From: Coriobacteriia bacterium
GTDB lineage: Bacteria > Actinomycetota > Coriobacteriia > Anaerosomatales > JAAXUF01
Direction of reading: 5' to 3'
DNA: 32,445 nt
Assembly (NCBI GenBank): GCA_031292615.1
Contig: JARLGT010000092.1
Span: 1 to 32,445, forward strand
Shown here: piece after piece, positions 7,766 through 13,754 of the stretch
How the letters are laid out: each line of letters starts with the position of its first letter
Numbering within the stretch: position 1 is the first letter of the stretch
The notes under the pieces: model-generated
The model's input: the letters and a program-made list of their open reading frames with translations, nothing else
Told to the model about the DNA's origin: nothing
The model's database searches: none
Position numbers and translations under genes: made by a program

Positions 7766-7807
7766 TTTCGGTGTCGTCTTTGGCGCTTTCCCGGTCATCC
7801 TTGCCAT
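7634..7807 (-). CDS. Small 57-residue protein, intact member of the repeat-borne family
   Basis: Starts MARMTGKAPKTTPKLPTERR at the ATG at 7807 and ends in an acidic/helical segment EDWAKMTPEEKTATASRIWE. An in-frame GTG three codons upstream is an alternative start. The N-terminus is basic and the C-terminus forms a predicted amphipathic helix, a layout shared with small antitoxin-like or DNA-associated proteins, but no family is recognised and no toxin partner is visible. A near-identical but broken copy lies at 6275-6420, which supports that the frame was under selection. Confidence 0.5.
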   Translation of the reverse strand: MARMTGKAPKTTPKLPTERRVVSAPTSEDWAKMTPEEKTATASRIWESLTGRRAAED

Positions 7808-7945
7808 GGGAATCACCTATCTCGACCTAAGCCGCGACACGGCGGTCGGCCCTCGCTTTAGCTGCACTTGTCGGGCGCCCAGCAAGCTGATAGGTATCAA
7901 ATCGGCGCTGCCGCACGATTGCGACGATCGTAGTGTACCCATGTA

Positions 7946-8016
7946 TCTGACTGCGGCGCTTCGGTGCTCCCACCAGGCTAGCGCTCGCGGCATCCGCTCG
8001 ATGCGCTCATTAAGGC
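7946..8016 (-). repeat. Degenerate attC-like site downstream of the HEPN-like gene
   Basis: The segment GCGGCATCCGCTCGATGCGC, then TCATTAAGGC, at 7987-8016 closely resembles the corresponding half of the better attC-like site at 8788-8816. An upstream partner CTGAC...GGCGCTTCGGTGCTC (from 7948) is only partly complementary. Position at the 3' end of the minus-strand gene is as expected for a cassette. Degenerate, so low confidence. Confidence 0.35.
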
Positions 8017-8700
8017 AGATCCCGTCGACGGGCGAGCGATCAAATCCGCACGCCACGGCACAAGGGGAGAGGCAAGTCCCAGCCGATTGTAGAAGTCGTC
8101 GAGAAACGCAATCGCGGTTTCTGTCGCCCATGCCGCACGCGGAGCGCTCAGGCAAACGTGCGGGAACCATCCTGCTATGTTGTCGGGCATGAATGTCGGT
8201 CCAGCAATCGGTTGGGCGCGAAGTGCCGCGATGAGCTTGGTTAGCTCGAGTTCCGAAGCCATTCTCGACTTGTAATGGACGAGTTCATTTCTCAACTTCA
8301 CCAGGAGCTGCGTTTGCTCCCACAGACTACTCCCTCGATCGATTTCGGTTCTCTTGAGGAGATGCAGCACGGCGTCGTATCGCCCAGTAACAGGACCCGA
8401 GTCGAGCATTTCAGAGATTGGGAGCAGGAATTCGCGCGCATCCTTGTCGGTTGCGTCCCCGCCGAGATGATGGCCCGGCCCCCAGTGCACGACGCACCAC
8501 AGTTCCGATTCCAACGCTGCTACAGATTGCAGCACCGCCCCCGTGGCGAACCCGCGATGGGCAATCTCGTCAGCTCGATCGGGCGGCCACGAGATGCGCG
8601 ACTCCAGATCGAAGGCAAGTCGCGACTGGCTTGCAGCCGCCGCAAGAAGCTGACAGGTGAAGTTGTAGCGCGAATCGAATGCCGTGATGCTGTCGCTCAT
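7978..8700 (-). CDS. HEPN-like protein in a putative gene cassette
   Basis: 240 residues, ATG at 8700 with GAGGGAG five bases upstream on the minus strand. Mostly helical. Near residue 140 it has KLRNELVHYK, an R-N-x3-H motif as in HEPN-superfamily proteins, which are often RNases of toxin or defence systems; the rest gives no specific subfamily. The last residues, SALMSASSGCRER, are read from the attC-like sequence and closely match the tail of the next gene (LTSASSGRRE), as happens when cassette genes end inside their recombination site. It is the second gene of a two-gene minus-strand array. Toxin function is not shown. Confidence 0.6.
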   Translation of the reverse strand: MSDSITAFDSRYNFTCQLLAAAASQSRLAFDLESRISWPPDRADEIAHRGFATGAVLQSVAALESELWCVVHWGPGHHLGGDATDKDAREFLLPISEMLDSGPVTGRYDAVLHLLKRTEIDRGSSLWEQTQLLVKLRNELVHYKSRMASELELTKLIAALRAQPIAGPTFMPDNIAGWFPHVCLSAPRAAWATETAIAFLDDFYNRLGLASPLVPWRADLIARPSTGSALMSASSGCRER

Positions 8701-8730
8701 GCGAACTCCCTCAAACGAGCGGTGTGTTTC

Positions 8731-8816
8731 GCCTAACGTGTTGCGCTTGAGCGACGCTCAGGCGCGTGCGCATCAGCGTATTGGCTCGCGGCGTCCGCTC
8801 GAAGCGCTTGTCAGCC
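8731..8816 (-). repeat. attC-like recombination site between two cassette genes
   Basis: On the minus strand the site ends in GTTAGGC (8731-8737), matching the GTTRRRY core, and begins GGCTGAC (8810-8816), a degenerate partner. The arms 8741-8757 (TTGCGCTTGAGCGACGC) and 8791-8809 pair over 15 bp in blocks of 6, 5 and 4, interrupted on one side only by two unpaired bases (an extra C and an extra G). Extrahelical bases on one arm are the hallmark of attC sites. It overlaps the 3' end of the upstream gene, as cassette sites often do. Confidence 0.6.
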
Positions 8817-9450
8817 ACACTGCCAGCGGCTCCGTACTGGCCAGCCAAGAATCTGCCACTTCCTGCAGGTCAGCGGGGAATGAGCCGTCTCTTAGCGGCC
8901 AGCCGCCGTACGAGCCTGTTGGGTGGGGAACGCCCAGCACCGCGCGATCTGGCAGGAGGTAGGCCGTGGCCTCGAATGCCTGACGCCCGGCTGCCACGAC
9001 GGGCCAGTCTGCGGGAACGGCGTCAAGTTCCGAACCGAGGAATTGCCTGCGGCAGCGACGGAGCGTCTGTTCCGAGAGCCGCTTCGTCTCCGGACGTGAC
9101 TGGCACTTGGCGAGCTCGGTCCACCAGATGGAGCCATGGATCCTGAGAACATCGATCAGCTGCTCCATTCGACGATAGTAGCGGTCGCATCGAATGAGCT
9201 GCTCGCGCCAGTAATCCACCGTCGCCGAGTAAGTGACCTCGCGCGCCAACAGATACTGCTGCTCCGCCTGGCCCATCCGGCCGGGATTCAAGCCCACCAC
9301 AACCGCTCCGCGGGCGGTGCCTCGCGGCTGGAAGAACAGGCAACGCGGAGGAATGCCGGCGGCGGCGTCGTGCTCGACGTCCGCGCATGCGCCATTGCAG
9401 GCGATCAGCCGATTGCCCAGTACGGACGCTGAACGTTTGAGATCAACCAT
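8773..9450 (-). CDS. Uracil-DNA-glycosylase-superfamily-like protein in a putative gene cassette
   Basis: About 225 residues, ATG at 9450 (a GTG two codons upstream is possible). AVVVGLNPGRMG near residue 50 and GVPHPTGSYGG near 185 match the two active-site blocks of the UDG superfamily (GxNPS/G and HPSG-type). Between them are helical stretches (EQLIRCDRYYRRMEQLIDVL). Substrate is unknown; such relatives range from repair enzymes to uncharacterised proteins. The C-terminus LTSASSGRREPIR is read from the attC-like site, resembling the tail of the neighbouring HEPN-like protein. Codon use and orientation match the neighbouring cassette gene. Confidence 0.6.
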   Translation of the reverse strand: MVDLKRSASVLGNRLIACNGACADVEHDAAAGIPPRCLFFQPRGTARGAVVVGLNPGRMGQAEQQYLLAREVTYSATVDYWREQLIRCDRYYRRMEQLIDVLRIHGSIWWTELAKCQSRPETKRLSEQTLRRCRRQFLGSELDAVPADWPVVAAGRQAFEATAYLLPDRAVLGVPHPTGSYGGWPLRDGSFPADLQEVADSWLASTEPLAVWLTSASSGRREPIR

Positions 9451-9470
9451 GCCCACCGCCCCAGGGTTGT

Positions 9471-9545
9471 GGCTAACGTGTTGCGCGTGAGCGGCGCTCC
9501 GGCGCTTGCATCAGGATAGCGCTCGCCGTCGTCGTTCGGCCGTGG
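9471..9545 (-). repeat. Partial attC-like site upstream of the UDG-like gene
   Basis: GGCTAACGTGTTGCGCGTGA at 9471-9490 aligns with GCCTAACGTGTTGCGCTTGA at 8731-8750, and the similarity continues through GCGGCGCTCCGGCGC. The opposite arm (to about 9545) no longer pairs well, so this may be a site truncated where the array meets the repeat remnant at 9.7 kb. The core on the minus strand is GTTAGCC, one mismatch from GTTRRRY. Confidence 0.4.
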
Positions 9546-9695
9546 GAAAATCGCCGTAGCTTGCGGCTGGAGGGCGACGATGGGCGGAAGACATCGCCAC
9601 AACGGTCGGCTGTCGCCCAGCGCGCAACGGGGCTCCCACACCAGTCGCTTAAGGCCCCCGGCTCGCGGACGCACCAACTTCATGCCGCGTCTGAT

Positions 9696-9804
9696 GGCCT
9701 GCATCCGCCGCAGAGGCGCGATGTTGCGGCGAGTGCATCCCGAGGTGCTGGACGTCGGCATGAGGACGAAATGGGCGTCACTACGCAGCTCGCCAAATGC
9801 GCCG
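9696..9804. repeat. Dispersed repeat, copy 3 (truncated)
   Basis: Starts GGCCTGCATCCGCCGCAGAG like copy 1 and stays alignable to about 9804 (CAGCTCGCCAAATGCGCCGT). It retains only the decayed, frameshifted 3' end of the plus-strand gene; the convergent small gene is missing. It marks the outer limit of the accessory zone. Confidence 0.7.
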
Positions 9805-10062
9805 TCCTCAAGCGCGAAGCAGCCGTGACGGATCGCATGACACAGGTTTGCGACAAATCTCCGAGAGACCAAGAACATACGGCTTGCGCAGAAGGCGCGG
9901 GGTGACAGCGACGTCAGCACTACGATCTGGGGCTGAACCGATGCCCGCCCTTAGCAGTGGGTGCGTGCCCGGCGAGCCGATTGGTGACCGTCACGGATAG
10001 GTTGGCGGGCGTCTGCGAGCGTCATGTGCGAGGCACCCAGGCATCGCAAGGAGTTCATCCCG
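9805..10062. other. Stretch without a supported gene
   Basis: Short Arg-rich open frames only, with no start-site support. This is the junction between the decayed accessory zone and the ArsR operon. No copy of the tRNA-Ser 3' end was found here. Confidence 0.5.
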
Positions 10063-10118
10063 TTGACTCCAAATACCCGTGTGAGTATAGTCGCTTGTTA
10101 GTTCGAAAGTTTTCGAAC
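10063..10118 (+). promoter_or_regulatory. Promoter and ArsR-type operator of the efflux/selenoprotein operon
   Basis: A strong sigma-70-like promoter: TTGACT (10063-10068), a 17-base spacer and TATAGT (10086-10091). The perfect palindrome GTTCGAAA-GT-TTTCGAAC (10101-10118) begins ten bases after the -10 box, covering the expected transcription start. A second, weaker copy lies at 10506-10523. Placement fits autorepression by the ArsR protein encoded next. Confidence 0.8.
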
Positions 10119-10138
10119 CAGCAGCAGGAGGATCCACA

Positions 10139-10456
10139 TTGTCACAGATGACCAGCACGACAGCGCAGGAGATAGATCAGGTGTTCAAGGCCTTGGCCTC
10201 CTCCCATCGCCGCGAGATCCTCCAGATCCTCAGCGACAGCGACGCCGAGGTCGGCAAGACCTGTTGTGCGGCCGATGAGGTATGCGCGTGTAAGATCTCG
10301 GACCGGCTCGGGCTCTCGCCGTCGACGACCTCGCACCACATGACGGTGCTCAAGCAGGCCGGTCTGGTCAGCGCCCGCAAGGAAGGACTGTGGACGTATT
10401 ACTCGCTTCGCCGAGACGTGTTGGCGAGTGCGGCGCAGGAGTTGAAGCGCTACTAG
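10139..10456 (+). CDS. ArsR-family metalloregulator
   Basis: 105-residue winged-helix repressor expected to leave DNA when it binds a thiophilic ion. Residues 10-35 are helical (IDQVFKALASSHRREILQIL). The metal site is the cysteine cluster CCAADEVCACKISDRL, a CC-x5-C-x-C arrangement just ahead of the recognition helix LSPSTTSHHMTVLKQAGLV, and the wing follows (KEGLWTYYSL). The cysteine placement suggests As(III)/Sb(III) or another soft metal; which one is not known. Start TTG at 10139 is chosen because AGGAGG lies seven bases upstream; an ATG three codons later is too far. It is the first gene of the operon and sits behind the palindromic operator. Confidence 0.92.
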   Translation: MSQMTSTTAQEIDQVFKALASSHRREILQILSDSDAEVGKTCCAADEVCACKISDRLGLSPSTTSHHMTVLKQAGLVSARKEGLWTYYSLRRDVLASAAQELKRY

Positions 10457-10505
10457 CGTGATCTTTGGCGGGCCACTGCGAGCTCGCCTTCTTTCGGCCT
10501 TGTTA

Positions 10506-10523
10506 GTTCGAACATTTTCGATG
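10506..10523 (+). promoter_or_regulatory. Second ArsR operator copy
   Basis: GTTCGAAC-AT-TTTCGATG repeats the left operator (GTTCGAAA-N2-TTTCGAAC) with three or four changes and the same spacing, in the 82-base gap before the thioredoxin-like gene. It suggests a second control point for the downstream genes. Confidence 0.6.
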
Positions 10524-10538
10524 TAGAAGGAGACGAAC

Positions 10539-10775
10539 GTGGAGATCAAGGTGCTGGGTTCAGGGTGTGCCAAGTGCAACCAGCTCGAGGAGGCGACCAA
10601 GCTTGCGGCCGCCAAAGCGGGAATCGACGCGCATATCGAGCACATCACCGACATGGCCCAGATCATGGGCTTTGGTGTGATGACCACGCCGGCACTCGTC
10701 GTCGACGGTGAAGTGCGTGTCGCTGGCCGCGTCCCGTCAGTCGAGGACCTCGTCGCTTTGCTGACGCGGGATTAG
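10539..10775 (+). CDS. Small thioredoxin-like redox protein
   Basis: 78-residue single thioredoxin fold of the small archaeal/bacterial type (redox-active disulfide protein 2 family). The CxxC active site is LGSGCAKCNQL near residues 8-15, and the cis-proline region is VMTTPALVVDGEV. GTG start at 10539 with GAAGGAG eight bases upstream. In many genomes this protein is encoded beside ArsP-type permeases, as here (the permease starts six bases after its stop). It probably keeps permease or cargo thiols reduced; the partner is inferred from context. Confidence 0.88.
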   Translation: MEIKVLGSGCAKCNQLEEATKLAAAKAGIDAHIEHITDMAQIMGFGVMTTPALVVDGEVRVAGRVPSVEDLVALLTRD

Positions 10776-10781
10776 TTCGCG

Positions 10782-11750
10782 GTGGACATCTTCTATCCGT
10801 TCCAGTGGCTCTCGGACACGATCACGTACCGCGTGCTCGGCCTAGACGCCGGCAGCAAGCTTGGGTCGTCGGTGGACTTCTTCCTCTACGACGTGCCCAA
10901 AGTGCTCGCGCTGCTCGCCGTGGTCATCTTCTTCGTGGCGATCATCCGGTCGTTCTTCCCTCCCGAGAAGACGCGCAAGCTCCTGTCGCACTCACGGCTC
11001 TACGGAGGCAACATCGCCGCCGCGTTGCTTGGCATCGTGACGCCGTTTTGCTCATGCTCTGCCGTGCCGCTCTTCATCGGATTCGTCGAAAGTGGAGTGC
11101 CTCTCGGCGTGACGTTCTCGTTTCTGGTGGCGAGCCCGATGATCAACGAGGTCGCGATAATCCTGCTGTGGGGGATGTTCGGCTGGAAGATCACCGCGCT
11201 CTACATCGGGTCCGGGCTCGTCATCGCCATCACAAGCGGGATCATCATCGGCAAGTTGGGTCTTGAGAGCTGGGTGGAGGAGTACGTCTACCAGATCCGC
11301 GTCGGCGAGGCCGGGGACCTGCCCGAGGAGACGTGGCCAGAGCGGCTTGCCTACGCCAGAGGCTACGTCGCAGAGATCGTCGGCAAGGTGTGGCCGTATG
11401 TCGTCGTCGGCGTCGGTCTGGGTGCCATCATGCATGGCTATATCCCTGCCGACTTCCTCGCGAAGTACGCCGGCCCCGGCAATCCGTTCGCCGTGCCGCT
11501 GGCCGTAATCGTCGGCATCCCGCTTTACAGCAACGCCGCCGGAGTCGTGCCCCTGATCGGCGTCATGACCCAGAAGGGTGTGTCGATCGGGACCTCACTC
11601 GCCTTCATGATGGCGGTCGTGGGCCTCTCGCTGCCAGAGGCGATCATCCTGCGCAAAGTGCTCAAGCCCAAGCTCATCGCCGTCTACTTCAGCGTGAACG
11701 CCGTCGGCATCATGGCGATCGGCTATCTGTTCAACGCGATCTTGCACTAA
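10782..11750 (+). CDS. ArsP-type permease (organoarsenical/thiophilic compound efflux)
   Basis: 322-residue integral membrane protein of the permease family PF03773. About eight to ten hydrophobic segments are visible (first VLALLAVVIFFVAIIRSFF, last AVYFSVNAVGIMAIGYLF). The hallmark TPFCSCSAVP lies near residue 90, followed by VPLGVTFSFLVASPMINEV; a second repeat-like block FAVPLAVIVGIPLYSNAAG lies in the other half. ArsP members export trivalent organoarsenicals and the cysteines of the TPFCSCS motif bind the substrate. GTG start at 10782, coupled to the thioredoxin-like gene. The exact substrate cannot be seen. Confidence 0.88.
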   Translation: MDIFYPFQWLSDTITYRVLGLDAGSKLGSSVDFFLYDVPKVLALLAVVIFFVAIIRSFFPPEKTRKLLSHSRLYGGNIAAALLGIVTPFCSCSAVPLFIGFVESGVPLGVTFSFLVASPMINEVAIILLWGMFGWKITALYIGSGLVIAITSGIIIGKLGLESWVEEYVYQIRVGEAGDLPEETWPERLAYARGYVAEIVGKVWPYVVVGVGLGAIMHGYIPADFLAKYAGPGNPFAVPLAVIVGIPLYSNAAGVVPLIGVMTQKGVSIGTSLAFMMAVVGLSLPEAIILRKVLKPKLIAVYFSVNAVGIMAIGYLFNAILH

Positions 11751-11774
11751 CCCTTGGCAGAAGGAGGCGCGGGA

Positions 11775-12134
11775 ATGGATGAGATCGTCGTAAAGGTCAT
11801 CGACGAAAGCTGCGCTTGAGGCGGCGGGACCGATTGCTGCGACACTCTTGAGTCCGCTCTGACCGGGTATGCGGAAGGTGCGACTTGAGAGCTCTCGCTC
11901 CAATGGCGCCTCCAGGTCTTGGAGGCAAAGGTAAACGAAATGGTGAGCACTACTGTTCGCTTCGAGGAATCTGAACTCTACGGTTTGTCCGGTCAGGAAC
12001 GAGATGCTGCCATCGATGCGCTGTCGAATGGTAGGGAGTTCCCGTTTGTCATCATCGGCGACACGCTCGCGTGTTCTGGCGGGCTCGATGTGGCCGCTAT
12101 TGCCGAGGTAGTGAAACGAAGAATGCCCGTCTAA
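11775..12134 (+). CDS. Putative selenoprotein with two UGA-encoded Sec residues, new family A
   Basis: Reading UGA as Sec gives 119 residues: ATG at 11775 behind AAGGAGG, Sec at codon 15 (11817-11819) and codon 38 (11886-11888), then TAA at 12134. The N-terminus is VVKVIDESCA-Sec-GGGTDCCDTLE. The C-terminal domain (ERDAAIDALSNG, FPFVIIGDTLACSGGLDVA) looks thioredoxin-like or ArsD-like with another Cys. A paralogue at 16165-16575 has Sec at the first site and Cys at the second, so the two UGAs coincide with conserved chalcogen positions. A hairpin with GGTCT loop follows the second UGA by 26 bases. Function unknown; a redox or metalloid-binding role beside the permease is inferred. Decay into a pseudogene is the alternative, but it would not explain the hairpin or the paralogue alignment. 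Confidence 0.78.
11908..11926 (+). promoter_or_regulatory. SECIS-like hairpin for Sec38 of the family A protein
   Basis: GCCTCCA-GGTCT-TGGAGGC is a perfect 7-bp stem with the loop GGTCT, starting 19 bases after the UGA; 26 bases separate the UGA and the loop. The same pentanucleotide forms the SelB-binding apical loop of the E. coli fdhF SECIS. I see no equally clear hairpin after the first UGA (11817). Confidence 0.75.
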
Positions 12135-12172
12135 CGGCACCCTACCAACATCGATTGATGGATGGAGCGCCC

Positions 12173-12502
12173 ATGCCAGAACTGACGATCAGGGTTCTGC
12201 ACGTCCAGGGTTGACCGGCATACGAGTCGGCGGTCGCCGAAACGATCGAAGCGATGAGGACTTCGGGACTCTCCGGCCTGCCGGATGTGATCGAGGTGTC
12301 GTCTGAGGCTGATGCGGCTCTCGGGTATCGCGGCTCGGCATCCGTTGTGATCGACGGAGCCGATGTTGACGAGCGAATGGTGGGCACGCCGAGTCTCCAG
12401 TGGGGTTGAAGACGGTATCCGTCGCCGGGTGGCGGCTCGCAGGCATATCCGAGTGCAATACAGATTGCTCAGGCAATAACTCGATCCTCCGTGCGGGAGT
12501 GA
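12173..12502 (+). CDS. Thioredoxin-like selenoprotein with two Sec residues
   Basis: ATG at 12173 behind GATGGAG; UGA at codons 14 (12212-12214) and 79 (12407-12409), with a final TGA at 12500-12502, giving 109 residues. The pattern ELTIRVLHVQG-Sec-PAYESAVAE, then GSASVVIDGADVDERM, then LQWG-Sec-RRYPS matches the small thioredoxin-fold proteins with LYFxGCPN near the N-terminus, GSPTxRVNGxDV in the middle and CRxY near the end (the group NCBI calls DF family (seleno)protein, by memory). Both UGAs replace cysteines conserved there. Both are followed by hairpins at the same distance (17 bases to the loop). It lies between selenoprotein A and the split permease, all in the same direction. Likely a thiol/selenol redox or metalloid-handling protein. 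Confidence 0.78.
12227..12240 (+). promoter_or_regulatory. SECIS-like hairpin for Sec14 of the thioredoxin-like selenoprotein
   Basis: TCGGC-GGTC-GCCGA forms a 5-bp GC-rich stem with a GGTC loop, 17 bases from the UGA to the loop, close to the 18 of E. coli fdhF. Confidence 0.6.
12421..12436 (+). promoter_or_regulatory. SECIS-like hairpin for Sec79 of the thioredoxin-like selenoprotein
   Basis: GTCGCC-GGGT-GGCGGC forms a 6-bp stem (one G-U pair) with a GGGT loop, again 17 bases from the UGA. A second small hairpin, GACGG-TAT-CCGTC, lies just before it and is a competing structure. Confidence 0.5.
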
Positions 12503-12512
12503 AGACCAGCGT

Positions 12513-12995
12513 ATGAATCTCACTGACCTAGGGCTCATCGTCGCGGTGGTGATCCTTCTCGCTGTCTCGGGTCTTCGGAGCCGAGACAAGACGAAGAAAG
12601 GCCTGGTGCTCGGTGCCAAGCAGTTCTGGAACGTGTTGCCGTTCTTCCTCGCGGTCTTTGCGCTGGTGGGTCTGCTGGAGGTTCTCGTCACGCCGCAGCA
12701 GGTGCAGGCATGGCTCGGCAGCGGGGCGGGGATGTTGGCGCCGTTCTACGCGGCACTTCTCGGCGGTCTGGGAACCGGTCCGCCGGCCTCGGTCTTCCCG
12801 CTCGGCCAGTTCCTGCTGGCAAAGCACGCGACCGTCGCAGCGGTCTCCACGCTCCTGATTGCTTGGGTCGCGGTGGGGACGGTCACGCTTCCCGCCGAGA
12901 TCCGCTTCTTCGGAGCCCGGTTCGCGCTGACCAGATGGACTCTCACCTTCGTGCTGTCGATTGCACTCGGGCTGCTGATGGGGTGGATCCTGTGA
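12513..12995 (+). CDS. Half permease, first subunit (ArsP/PF03773-like)
   Basis: 160 residues with four or five membrane segments (LIVAVVILLAVSGL, VLPFFLAVFALVGLLEVL, MLAPFYAALLGGLGTGPP, TLLIAWVAVGTVTL, LTFVLSIALGLLMGWIL). It resembles half of a PF03773-type permease. Its C-terminal block LPAEIRFFGARFALTRW is echoed in the next gene as PLEIRLFGWKFALLRNG, so the two are related halves that probably assemble as a heterodimer. The stop overlaps the GTG of the second half (GTGA), so the two are translationally coupled. Substrate unknown; the operon context suggests a thiophilic metal(loid) or chalcogen compound. It lacks the TPFCSCS motif. Confidence 0.8.
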   Translation: MNLTDLGLIVAVVILLAVSGLRSRDKTKKGLVLGAKQFWNVLPFFLAVFALVGLLEVLVTPQQVQAWLGSGAGMLAPFYAALLGGLGTGPPASVFPLGQFLLAKHATVAAVSTLLIAWVAVGTVTLPAEIRFFGARFALTRWTLTFVLSIALGLLMGWIL

Positions 12996-13543
12996 CGCGG
13001 TTCATCAAATGGTCGAAGCAGAACTGGCTCGTCTGGGCGGTGCTTCTCGCCTATATCGTCACTGCACTGTCGAAGCCGGCGGCCGCCGTCCGAGCTCTCG
13101 TCCTCGGAGCCGAGACGTTCGCCAGCCTGATCGTGACGCTGGTGACGGTGTTCGTCGTCGTCGGCCTCTTCCTAGTGTGGGTCAACGACGAGTTCATCAT
13201 GAAGCACCTCGGCGAGGAGTCCGGGTTCATCGGCCTGGTGCTTGGCGCCAGTTTCGGCACTGTGCTCCACGGCCCTCTGATCGGAGTGTTCCCGCTGCTT
13301 CGTGCTCTGATAGAGAAAGGGGCGCGGGTCGGTGTCGTGATCGCAATCGTGTCCACGTGGGCGATCAAGCTGCCGATGATCCCGCTCGAGATCCGGCTGT
13401 TCGGGTGGAAGTTCGCGCTGCTACGCAACGGCCTACTCTTCGTCTCGGCGTTTATCATGGCGCCGCTGATGGAGTTGGTTCTCGGCAAGGAATGGATCGA
13501 CGACTACCGCAAGAGTGAGAGCGACGAGTTCAGCCTGGAGTGA
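12992..13543 (+). CDS. Half permease, second subunit
   Basis: 183 residues from the GTG at 12992, overlapping the previous stop. Membrane segments are visible at WAVLLAYIVTALS, LIVTLVTVFVVVGLFLVWV, SGFIGLVLGASFGTVLHG, VGVVIAIVSTWAI and LLFVSAFIMAPLMELVL. A shared block near the C-terminus, PLEIRLFGWKFAL, marks it as a homologue of the preceding half. The tail is acidic. The 210 bases after it hold an imperfect hairpin (ACCGG...CCGGT, 13550-13571) and the operator of the next operon. Confidence 0.8.
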   Translation: MTRFIKWSKQNWLVWAVLLAYIVTALSKPAAAVRALVLGAETFASLIVTLVTVFVVVGLFLVWVNDEFIMKHLGEESGFIGLVLGASFGTVLHGPLIGVFPLLRALIEKGARVGVVIAIVSTWAIKLPMIPLEIRLFGWKFALLRNGLLFVSAFIMAPLMELVLGKEWIDDYRKSESDEFSLE

Positions 13544-13710
13544 TGCGAACCGGTCAGCGCTCAGGCCGGTCGGGTTGAATGAGCGATGCTTCACGGCTGG
13601 GCAGTCGGCCGACTCAGCTGGCATGAAGGCGCCGATTCTGTCTCCTCCGAGGATCTCGTCGCTCGAACACATCTGAACTACACAAACCGCTCACGACTGT
13701 CTGATAGCCT

Positions 13711-13726
13711 ATGCCCCATGGGGTAT
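13711..13726. promoter_or_regulatory. CsoR/CstR-type operator upstream of the DUF4405-type gene
   Basis: ATGCCCCATGGGGTAT is a near-perfect palindrome of the ATACCCC-N-GGGGTAT type bound by CsoR, RcnR and CstR repressors. It lies 28 bases before the chosen start. Two more copies are at 14722 and 19810. The regulator gene is not in the window. Confidence 0.55.
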
Positions 13727-13754
13727 CGTGACTTCGGATACGAGAGGTACGAAC

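Noticed and set aside
6469-7861. Long plus-strand Arg/Pro-rich open frames (272 and 296 codons)
   Set aside because: They run across repeat copies, a terminator-like hairpin and two supported minus-strand genes, have no ribosome site, and their composition is that of out-of-frame GC-rich DNA.
11775-12502. Pseudogene interpretation of the UGA-containing genes
   Set aside because: All interrupting codons are UGA, none UAA or UAG; each falls at a Cys-like site; hairpins with G-rich loop follow four of the five; paralogue alignment crosses the codons without frameshift.
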